Shown: piece after piece, positions 54,201-64,000 of the stretch | Numbering within the stretch: position 1 is the first letter of the stretch | Layout: each line of letters opens with the position of its first letter | From: Apodospora peruviana | Taxonomy: Eukaryota; Ascomycota; Sordariomycetes; Sordariales; Lasiosphaeriaceae | Direction of reading: 5' to 3' | Assembly: GCA_033439685.1 (NCBI GenBank) | Contig: JAUEDM010000005.1 | Coordinates: 1,674,001 to 1,738,000 of the forward strand | DNA length: 64,000 nt | The notes under the pieces: model-generated | What the model saw: the letters and a program-made list of their open reading frames with translations, nothing else | What the model was told of the DNA's origin: nothing | Databases searched by the model: none | Made by a program: the position numbers and the translations under genes

Positions 54201-56550
54201 AACAACTACCCTATCTAGCCCCTTGGGAGCAGCGCCCGCAGGAGTTCTTCGGCGGCGGTAGTGCGAAGAACCCACCACGGGGATTCCCCTCAAGCTACCT
54301 TATACCACTCCACGGTAAATAGGAGCCATCGAGTAATTTACAGACCCCTGTAAGATGCTTGTCTGTAACCTCTTCTGCCATCGGCTACTAGAGCCTGAGA
54401 CGGTATTTACAAGGCATCTTTTACTGCTTAAACAGGTATTTCCAGGGTGCTTACCAGGAGCCTTGAGAAGTTACGAGCTAGGACTCTTGTAAAGTACTTG
54501 ATGGCTACTATTTACTGTAGAATTGTGACGAGCCAGTGCAAATGACCCAAACCATTACACCAAACCCCTTCAATCGCAAAAGGATGCCAGAATACCAAAG
54601 GTGTTAACCTTCGGAATTATAATGGGTTATATACCGTTGACAGTCGCAATCAATTCAATCAAGCCTCAATCGCACCGACCGTCACAAGAATGGTGTACTT
54701 ACATATGACCGCCACTTCGGTACTTAAGCGGTGAGAGCCAGCCAGATTAAGGTCATTTACAGGTAGCAAGGGGATTTAGGTATATGCTTTCATTGCGCAC
54801 GAGGCCGGAATACATCATAATATCCCTCCTCCTCCTTCGGTGGTTACCGCCAACTCTTACATGTCTCCGTGAAGCGCTAAGCGTCTCGTGTGAAGCTACA
54901 ACTAGAATTATAAGCGATATCAAAACCCTTATGGAGTTTAATGGCTACAAACATGAGACTCAAGACCAACCGGGCTTTTGTTACATCTATCGTTTACTTC
55001 GGCAAAGGTCTCATCCTTGAGAGATAGGTTCAGTACAGACTATGAAGTGCTATGCCCCGAACCGACTAGGTCACGCAGCGACAGCCGTGGGCGCACCAGG
55101 CTCGAGTTAAGCAGTACAGTACATAACCCACTAGATTCTAAGTCCTGACAACTTAGAATTCTGGCATCCTTTTGAATGAGAGCCTAGCTCAGTTGGTTGT
55201 GGGTCAATTGAGTACGGGTATGACATGAAGAAGACTCTGGGAATCGCGGCCTCGCGGCAGCTCGACGCCGCTCGTGGCGGAGAACGGCTCGTTTCGGATA
55301 GCGGGATAAGGTATGAGATGGTGGTATAAACGGTTATCATTGTATTTGTTCTCGTTGAAGGTTCTCACTTTGTTTTTGCTTGAGTTAAACATTTTGGATT
55401 ATCTTCAACCCTGCAAGCTTTACTGTCCAAAGGGTGACCAGAATTTCTATTAGGTAAAGTTGGGTTTAAGTGGCTACACGACATTTGATATTCCGACGTT
55501 ACATGCTTTAATAGTTCTTCTAGTAAGTGAGATAAAGCAGCTTTATAATCATGTGATTGCTACGCACGTTAATACCTTACAAAGATCTCAACGAACTTAA
55601 AGATCGAGAAAGTTCTGTTTGGGAGATTATGGTGGAAATCCTCAATGGAGTCGGTAAAGGGCTAAATTATATAAATATCCTTTTACTCTCGATCCGTATG
55701 CCGTTATGCATTACCAAAGGCTTACGGAGTTACCTTGATATTTATTCCACATTAAGCAAGACGTTACCTTTGAAGAGTACGCAGTTAGCGTAAGTAATAT
55801 ATATATTCCCAGTTATACCTGGTATCTTCAAAAGCCTTAGGACTAGTAGGCCGGAGATAGTACGATATACATTTCTCCTTAGCTACGTTGTATACCTTAC
55901 AAATGGGAGAAGGGTTATAGTTCAAGTTTCTTTAGTAAAGGTACGTACAGCGGTGTCGATGTGCTGCGCTCGAAAGGAAAACCACGATTGGAGCAGCTGG
56001 ATAAACAAAACTATCACAGTAAGGTAGGAAAACCGCATCTAAGACACTACTCGTAACTTGAGCAGTCTTTAGCTAAGAACAAATGAAATGGATATCCAGG
56101 TCACATCTCTATTTGTATCAAGACTATGGTAGGTAGGTACGCGAGAGTGATCGAAGGAATAGGTCTCTTGTAAGAGAGTCGGCCGTCGTCAAGTTGACAC
56201 CATTACCAAAATAATCAGTTAGAAACGGCCAAGTTTCAGCTCTACAAGTGTCTATGTGGGTGCTCAAAGGTCTGTTCGGCTTCGGTATGCCAAGAAGCAC
56301 ATCTTTCCAAGTCTAGGACGAGAGGAAGAGTGAATCTCGGGGGAGTATGTAGATCTGTTCTCACCCCCTCCAGAAACTCGTCAAGGGGTAGCACGTCTAC
56401 CGCTTCACAACAGCTCCATCATAAGTTCATGGTCATTTACAGGTACAATCACTTGGGTCTGTTTATTGCAATGAAGGACGAGCATGTCCAGCTCGAATGG
56501 GGCGCTCGAAATACTGTTTCCATAGCATTAACCTTTCAGTTTTCTCTCGT
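54201..56550. mobile_element. AT-rich block, probable RIP-degraded repeat
   Basis: About 2.3 kb of TA-rich sequence with frequent stop codons in all frames and no coding potential, between GC-richer flanks. Such blocks in ascomycetes are usually transposons mutated by repeat-induced point mutation. I cannot identify the original element; no terminal repeats or polymerase motifs remain visible. Confidence 0.35.
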
Positions 56551-59500
56551 TTTTAGATGAGAGCAGCAACAAGCCAACAGGCTAACAAACATTCCTTTTG
56601 CGTCTGCAAGTGCAAATTTCCTTTTTCATCTCTCGTCTCAGTTCCGGAGACTTCCCGAACCCGGAAGCCAAGCCCGGCGCCGGAGCGTGGCACCGCCGGG
56701 TGCAGGGCTCCTGGATTTCCGGACAACCGGGCCGCGCCCGGAAGGAGAGACGGAGGAGGAGCACGGGGCGGAACCGCCATCGGCCGGTCCGCCTAAAACC
56801 CGAGAAAATAGGCCGGATACGTCAATGCCCAACAAGAACGAGTTTGAAAATTCCTCTTTTCCTACCGTAGGGCCACTTCATCTTCATCATCGTCATCGTC
56901 ATCCATGCTCCCCTCCAACTTTACCCCTCCGGACTCGGAAATGGATTTTCTTCCATTCTTTACACCTAGCAAAAAGTGATCGATCGACTCGTCGGATCCC
57001 GGCGGTCCACGATCAAACGCGAAATCGCGAAAGTGGATAACTAGATGACCAAAACTAACCAACTTCGGGTCTAAATTTCCGAATATAACTTGCCATCCAT
57101 CGGGCATCATCACGAGTCTCCTTTCTATAACCAAACAAACCCTTTCTCTCTCCTAATTAATTGCTAATAATATGCCCCACAGCCGTCCATCGGTAACACA
57201 CAGTATCCGTTAAGTGGGGGGTCCGTCCGGCGGCTCCAGGCTCGGGAAATCAATCGCTTCTCCTCCAGAAAAATGGAATCGTGGGGGTACTGAGGGCTGC
57301 CACTCAACTTTGACATCAAACCCCACCCCCACACAAAGGGACCCCGCTGCCGAACCTTCCCGTGATCGTGGAAAAGAAAAATCTGGGCCCTACATATACA
57401 GTGGGAAAGAAAGTCGTGTTGATCAGTGTGGATTTTCATTGGTAACCGTGTTCGGACCCCGGTTCATGATGGTGGATCTTGTTTCCTTGGTTGCATCCCG
57501 CAGCGTATATTCTTGGTATGGGGAAGTGGGCTGATTCTTTAATGGGGCTGACATGAAATTGAGGGGCAGCTTTGGTCCACTGGAACGACATCCCCATCCC
57601 ATGGTACATGTCCCGATAGCTTTGCACTGTGATAGTACTGAGTACGGGTAGTGCCTAGCTGCGAGGTAGACAAGATAGCGTAGCGATTTATAGCGTAAAC
57701 CTTCCATCTGCTTACCTTGGTCCCCTCGGTCAAGTAAGTACCGAAAATTCCCTTTTTTTCTCGGTCATTTTGTCCCGCGGAAATGTTCAATCTCACACCA
57801 GCCCGAGTTTACGTACGAAGTATCCCTAAACCAGCCTCAAGAAAAGTTGAAATTCAATCATTGATATCCGTTTTTTCCCCCTCCCGTCACTTACCAGAGT
57901 ACGGATTATTATTGCCGGTTGTCCTAAACTGTAGCAGGCAGGTATTTTCGTCGTTTGCTGATGAGGTCTTCATACTGTGCGCTGAGAAGACCTCGTAGGT
58001 AGTTGGACGGCATATGCAATGCTGCCTGTGAGTTGTATGCTGCCCGTTGACACGGTTAAATTCTTTGCGCGACCCGTGACATTCCTCGTGCAGGACATTT
58101 GCAGATGCGTCCGGTTGGCCGAGCCCTTTTACTATCAGTTATTTGCAGTATACGTGATGAGGCATCCACAATGGGCCGTGGGTGCATTGCCGAAGCATAG
58201 GAATATGTAGTTTGGACTGAATCAAGTCACGCTTATCCCAAAGAGGCAATGCAGGACGATCGCTCCACTGGTACCGGTGAAGTTGGTCCAAGTAAACAAA
58301 GGAAAAGGGGCTCGGTTCTGGGCAAAACAAGAAAGATGCTGGTGGCCTAGACGGCATCACTTCAAGTCCGTACTGGCTCCTGCACAGTGAACCGATTACC
58401 TTAACGGACCATCATCTCCGGGTTGAGAGCTCGATGGGTGAGCTGGGCGTCGTCTGCTTTAGGTTGGGCTCAAGTTGGGAACGAACAGCCAAACCCACTA
58501 AACATAAGCCTACACTCCCGCGGTGGCAATACACTTGACATAGCCCAATGGTCGCTGGCTGGAGCAGAAACTAAGATTGATCTGCCGAGCTGTCAGGAGT
58601 AAGTCAGAGGAGAGAAACCAGATATTATGAAGCGCTCGACTGATTCGGTCCACCGTCTCCGGTTGGCTAGCACTTGTCCAGACCATACATTCACTGAAGA
58701 ATGTACCGGAGTAAAAGGACCAGAGAGGCAACCCGATTCTGTAGTTTGATCCTGTGCCACAAACGGACAGTAAGAACCGTTACACAACCTTGTCAGAGGA
58801 AGCTTGGTTTAGGTGACTGGAGCCACTTGAATGAGAAAGCACGGAGAACAGTAGGCAGCTGGCGTCGCTGACAATCATGCTTTCGGATGTGGCCGTGCCC
58901 AGACTTCTAAAGCTGTGCAGCTGGTCCTGTAAAAGTCGGACGTCGGGTACTGACATCGGGCCGTGCTGATGTAAAGAGCTTTCCCGTCCTCAGGAACCCG
59001 AGCACGGCTCGGCGAAGGCCATTCGCCGTATGCAAGCCACGTGGAATGTAATTCTTGGTTGCAAATGCCGGCGGGATTTGAGCGAGTGATTCCCAGTCCG
59101 TCACATGAACTCTTCCCGCCCTCGTCCACCACTCAGCGAGAGGACTCTGGCCCTAGAAAGTAAAATAAGAACCTGGGCTGCTGTGTTATCTATTCGACAG
59201 ATTCAACTTAAGCCTATCTGGGTGGCTGGTGCTGTCTGTCCAAGGGCCATGAGGCGACAAAGAGTGACAGCGATCAGCAGGCAACCAACACTGTGTGCTG
59301 GGGGCGCCCCCAGATCTGGCAACGCATGCAACTAGCGATCCCGGGACGAGGTGTGCCAGATTCCTTCCGGTTGAGAGGTCAGCAAGCGTCCCAGAGAAAC
59401 TCTTCCGTGGGTGACAAGCCATGACTAATGTGTGACATTAGGATATTCTCCTATTGGCCGCCCAGGAGTGGCCATCTTCACCGTGGCCGGTGAGTGGAGG

Positions 59501-62500
59501 CGTACGTGAGAGCCCCGATTGGGGTGGACAGCCTTGGTCTGGAGACGTCATTGCCGACGTGCAAGAGGGAGCTCGGAAACACTATTCCTTCCTCCTAGGT
59601 CACTCTCTGATTGTTCGTCGGGCAAGAACCCCTCGTAACTCCACATAATTTCAGTGTCGAAAGGGACATGATTCCCCATGGTAAGGACGAGTGATGTCAA
59701 AAGGGACTCCTCTGGTGGTCAGACAAGAGAGCAAAGGAGTTAGACATAGTATGAAGTTCGACCAGGGGACACGGTGAGATTGTGGGGAACCCTGGCAGGC
59801 CCAGAGGATGGTATGATGGCATGCAGCCATCCCGGGCGGGCTTGATGCAGGATTGGACTGAGGGGCCCAGACCGAGGACCAATGGATACAAATGCTGAGG
59901 GTCAGGACGAAGGCGGGAAAAAAGAGCGAAATGGGAATGGAAACAAAAGCCGACGCGACTATTTGTTCCAAAAGCCTGGGCTTTCGCTGGACTTTTGACC
60001 GATGTTACGTCGATGACTGCCAGCTCTCCCAAGGGTTCCGTCTTCTGCGACGTCGGTCAGCGGTTGTTTTTGATTTAGAACCAACGCGAACCGTCTCGAT
60101 CGATGGAACTTGAAGTCATGAGGAGCAGGGAGTTTCGGACTCACTGATCAAACGTAATATTCGAGCTGTCGAACGCATGGAAAGACAGGTCTAATGACGG
60201 AGGAGGAGGATGGCGTCGAGGAAATGCACCAACTCGTACTCAATCGTTTTCTGTTGACGACGTCAATTGACGTTCAACAGCGGGCAGTCGGGACTGGAGG
60301 TTGAATTTTTTTTCCCCTCGTGGAGGATGACGCGGCAGGATTTATTCGAGCCTCTAACGCGGATTTCGTGATTTCCTTCTGGGAGAGATAAAAACGAGGC
60401 AACCTCCCCTAACAATCTCTACTGCATTTTCTATCCAATTATTGTTAGTGCGACCATCACTCATTCTTGCCCCTGCTAGCGTGTGTCCCTACCCAGATCG
60501 TCGGGCTCACCTGAACCAGGAGTTGGCGCTGGTGGCTTGCACCCCCTCCCCCTACTACCGGTATCTCCAGTCCCCTGAAATCAACGACATTTGACAAGCC
60601 ACAACTCCAGTTTGTGGTGATGGTGTACGGGTCACGAAACACTGGGTTGCCATTCTAGGTAATCCGGGCGCTTTTTTCTGCGCCATATCCTATGGATACA
60701 TGTATGAGAGTTACGTTCACAGGTAAGATGCACTGTACGTAATTCAGTCACCGTGGGGGTTGTCTTTATGTCTGTTTACATACCCCGTTCTGTCGATCAT
60801 CTCTGATGAAAATTGACGACGAAACACCGGGCAAGGAAACACCTTGATTAGGGTTGTATCAGTTGAGGTTCCCCCTTCTAATCTCGTCGCCCTGCATTCC
60901 CCTGCTATGGTGGTCTAACCCAAACAAGAAAGCGCAAACGCACGAATTGTCCTGATCGACCTTGATCCAGACGCATCGCTTTTTTGTATGCTCGATAAAA
61001 ATTGCCAGCTCAGGATTAGCACCATCGTTCAGCAGCACACCGGATCCGCCAGGGGTACAGTCGGTCAGCGAAAATGATTTTCTCTTTTTGCTATGTCGGT
61101 GACCAGGGGTTTTGACAAGCTTTGCTGCTGTTTGCAAAGGCAATTGATATGACGAAAAGGGGAGCGCAGATGACGAAGTCCAACAGAAAGCTTGACTTTT
61201 CCTTCAGCGGCCACGGTGTACTCTGTACCGTCTGTATCTCCTTCCGATTCCAGCATGCCAAAACGACTTTCAGATGGCAGGAGCAGTTTTCCTGTCACGC
61301 GACATACGGGTGGATATTGAACAGTACGTTGGCCCCAGTGGGCACCGTATGCGTGGAGTACCTTTGGGATACGCGCCATGCAAGTGCTTCGCCGAAGTTG
61401 CTTCAGAATTTTTTTATATTGTCTTTTGATCCTGATATGCAGAGTATCATGTATTTGGCAGTTCTGCGGCCAAGGAAATCACATTCGTAACCTCATGCTT
61501 ACGCTCATCGGGCCATTTTGTTGAGTGGATAAAGAGATTTATCAACTTTCATGTCCATCTCAGGCGGGATGTTCTTAGAAAAGAACCCCCCACCCGATTT
61601 GCGGCGCTTGATCCAGATCCACGGCTTCGGGCAGGAGGGGGGATTCTGCACTGACATGCCCTTTCCTTTCCCCAGAGTCTCCAGATGGTTGGTGCTCACG
61701 GTTCCGTTTCCAGACCGGGCGGGATGGGCACGGACGAGGAAAAGACCTACGGATATACGGGTTACGGGGTATTGAACACGGTCCAGGGGACACGGAAACG
61801 CTACCCAGACAATTCACGGAATTTCAATGTGTTTTGTTGACATGTCACTTCAGCCATCTTCCCTTGTTTGGTTTTCGTACCAAGCATTTTGCCAACTCCC
61901 ATTCGCGATTCCAAGGCAATTGTTGCACTTTGTGCCGAGAGTGGAAGGTCAACTCTCCGACACCTTCAACTCCACACAGTCGTCCTCGCAAGCTTCCTTC
62001 CTTACCACCACAAGAGTCGTCACAGGTCATCACGCCCACAAAGAATGGAGCACCACCAAGCAACAGAGAAACGTTGGCCAACGGCAATACGGACTGTAAG
62101 AGGCCATTTTCCCTGCTTCAAGGCCGCCATGCATCCTGACTGGTCGGCAAGAGAGCTCCAAATGTGTCAGCTGCCCCTCCAACATGCCCCTCGTCGGGTC
62201 TACCCCTCCACACGCCCTCCATGCACGCCGCTTCTTCCCAACATGGAATTGTCCCAATCCCAGCGATGCCACCACAACTGCACCACCAGCTGTTGCCCAT
62301 TGGCCGATTCAACCACTGGCTTGAGATTTCCCCTCCCGCCGGACATGTCGACTCTAGGCATCGATGTCTCCTTCATCAAGAGGTGCAGAGGCAGTGCTGC
62401 ACGCGGTTGGGTCCATCGTCGTTGTCAGGCACCTGAGGCACCTAAACGATCACCAGTGTGGCCCGTGGTCCCAATCGCAGAGTAGTCGTCTGCAGTCGCG

Positions 62501-63515
62501 GCTGCAGTGTCCTCTGCGCTACGCTCAAGACGCTGCGGTACCTCCCGTCGCGCTCCATGCATCGATGACGACCCGTCTTGGGACGACTCAACGTCAGAGC
62601 AGAATCTGCAAAGCGAACGGCGTCTATGTGAAACCAAACCTTCCATCGCCTGATATGCTTCTTATTCGATCATCGATGCCACGCAAACACATGGGTGCTG
62701 CCGTGAGGTGGCGCTAACAATGTCCTGATGACCATCATGTCCCGTCACTGACAAACCGAAACTAGTATCAGCAGACTGTTGCTGACGCCCCGTCTCCTAT
62801 CGACAGCCATTCATGCCCGATCGAGAATGCCGACTCACTTCTGCTGACCGCCAGTCGCACATCCGTCAGGGGCCAGCCATGCGCGGGACTTGCTCTGGCA
62901 GACGGAGACCGCACCCACAAACGAAGAGGCGCACCCTGAAGAGGTTTGCGGCCATCCCGGGCCAGCATTGGGCACCGTTCCCGCGGTTGAGCCTCCCTCA
63001 AGTACATCGCCGTCCTCCGCCCACCGGTACTATACTGGTCAGCCAATCCTCAGATGTAGCACCGCCGACCGAGCCGTGCTGACAGCCGGTCGTCCAATCA
63101 CCGGCTCCGGCTCGCTGATGTTGGATCTCTGGAAAGCCGATGCTGATTCATGCTCTTGCCAGATCGTGCGAGGGACTGGTTTGGCAAACATGCCCGGTTG
63201 CTTTATTTCTGCACCGAAACATTGTGCCACGCACAAGGCCGGAGCTGCAGAGCCGCTTTTTGCGCACGTACACATGCACACGGTCTGTAAGACATCGCGT
63301 CCGAAATTCATCGTACCCCTGGAAACTGGAAAGAGTTCTGCACTCTTCACATCCTTGGGATGGCATGCTCACTTGTTTACTACCCTTGCTTCCGGAGAAG
63401 GATTCAGAGTTCACTGGCAGATACCAGTTACTATCCATGATGCTGTCGCTCTGGCTTGTGAATGGCATTACTGTTACCCGACATCACGATCCTCAATGAC
63501 GAGAGACCGAGATAG
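56551..63515. other. Intergenic, 7 kb, no gene supported
   Basis: Begins with a GC-rich block (about 56.64-56.83 kb) full of CCGG-type motifs. Frames of 200-212 codons at 61868-62485 and 62890-63528 are Pro/His/Ser-rich and lack motifs; real multi-exon genes could be hidden here, but I cannot model one. Confidence 0.4.
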
Positions 63516-63913
63516 TTATAGGGAGTGATCTCGAAAGCCAAAAAGCCGTCTGAGATTATCTGCCAGTATCTGATCTATGTCGAGACCGGATAGGATTTCC
63601 CCATCCTGAATGTGAATCATTGCAGGGTCTTCACCCAATAACTCTGTAGCATTCCGACGGGAACTCGCTGTTTCGACGACAGTCACACTAGCCTCGCCAA
63701 GACTCCGGGAATCGCAATATGGAATTTGGCAAACCGCCACAACAGCCCTGGCAAAGCCGCATCTGCGCCCGGCTCTTCAAGGAGGAAGTGGAAGCTTTGG
63801 ACTCGCCCGGCTTCTATCGCATGTCCGCCATCATCATTGACAGGGCTGCCATGCAAAACCAGACGCCTGGCGTTCTTGGTGTGGCTTAGCGACCCGTCGG
63901 CCTCAAGACACAA
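63516..63913 (-). CDS. Possible 3' part of an unrecognised gene
   Basis: Two overlapping minus-strand frames look protein-like. One (63683-63913) has S-H-T-K-N-A-R-R-L-V-L-H-G and F-H-F-L-L-E-E-P-G. The other (63516-63740) has I-H-I-Q-D-G-E-I-L-S-G-L-D-I and ends R-L-F-G-F-R-D-H-S-L. An intron could join them, with the gene starting outside or near the window end. I do not recognise the family and am not sure it is a gene. Confidence 0.25.
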
Positions 63914-63918
63914 TATTA

Positions 63919-63941
63919 GTATACAACAGATTGTTGTATAC
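63919..63941. repeat. Perfect 10-bp inverted repeat with 3-bp spacer
   Basis: GTATACAACA and TGTTGTATAC are exact reverse complements separated by GAT. It could be a protein-binding palindrome or a relic of a mobile element end. Confidence 0.75.
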
Positions 63942-64000
63942 GATGAGCCTCCCTTGTCACCGCTCCAGATTGTACACCATGAAATACGCTACACTCAGCC

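Noticed and set aside
55180..55230. tRNA-like 5' half (CCTAGCTCAGTTGG)
   Set aside because: No matching D-stem, anticodon arm or T-arm follows, so at most a fragment.
61868..62485. 205-codon frame considered as a zinc-cluster regulator
   Set aside because: It has scattered cysteines but not the C-x2-C-x6-C spacing of a Zn2Cys6 domain.
1..64000. CRISPR arrays, bacterial operons or phage genes
   Set aside because: No regularly spaced repeats; introns and gene types are clearly fungal.

Overview
The window looks like a chromosome segment of a filamentous ascomycete. I infer Sordariomycetes, possibly Sordariales, from the protein sequences alone. Genes have short GT-AG introns of about 45-75 bases with CTAAC/CTGAC-like branch sites, GC-rich coding sequence and long intergenic stretches. 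A proline tRNA carries a short nuclear-type intron. There are no operons, and bacterial-type features are absent.

Region 1 (1-20 kb) is mostly conserved core genome. It holds the 3' end of a Ubc8/UBE2H-type E2 enzyme, a YJU2B/Saf4 splicing factor, a small tail-anchored-like hypothetical protein, the Rpd3L subunit RXT2, a 14-TM MFS drug exporter, the mitochondrial aminopeptidase ICP55, the Cdc7 kinase regulator DBF4/NimO, the L-galactonate dehydratase LGD1 and an intron-containing tRNA-Pro(CGG).

Region 2 (20-41 kb) is accessory DNA and holds the most interesting structure. Between 23.5 and 39.9 kb, six unrecognised genes alternate minus, plus, minus, plus, minus, plus. The three minus-strand genes (family A) share a retropepsin-like pattern after a disordered Arg/Pro-rich N-terminus. 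The three plus-strand genes (family B) share a G-T-G or V-T-G box where a retropepsin has D-T-G, an F-V-x-x-x-W-x-F block and a common C-terminal motif. The region therefore reads as three tandem copies, roughly 6 kb each, of a divergently transcribed A/B gene pair. The copies have diverged heavily and the last B copy looks broken. I know of no description of such a system.

Region 3 (41-51 kb) returns to conserved genes: a fungal membrane-associated protein with polyglutamine, a Gfo/Idh/MocA oxidoreductase, an MFSD5-type transporter, a SIRT5-class deacylase and a GPI-anchored Crh-type GH16 transglycosylase.

Region 4 (51-64 kb) is almost empty of recognisable genes. It has an AT-rich block at about 54.2-56.55 kb that resembles a RIP-degraded transposon, then a GC-rich boundary, and a possible gene end on the minus strand at 63.5-63.9 kb. 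The genes do not form one pathway. The only clear organisation is the A/B array; the remainder are independently transcribed housekeeping and metabolic genes.
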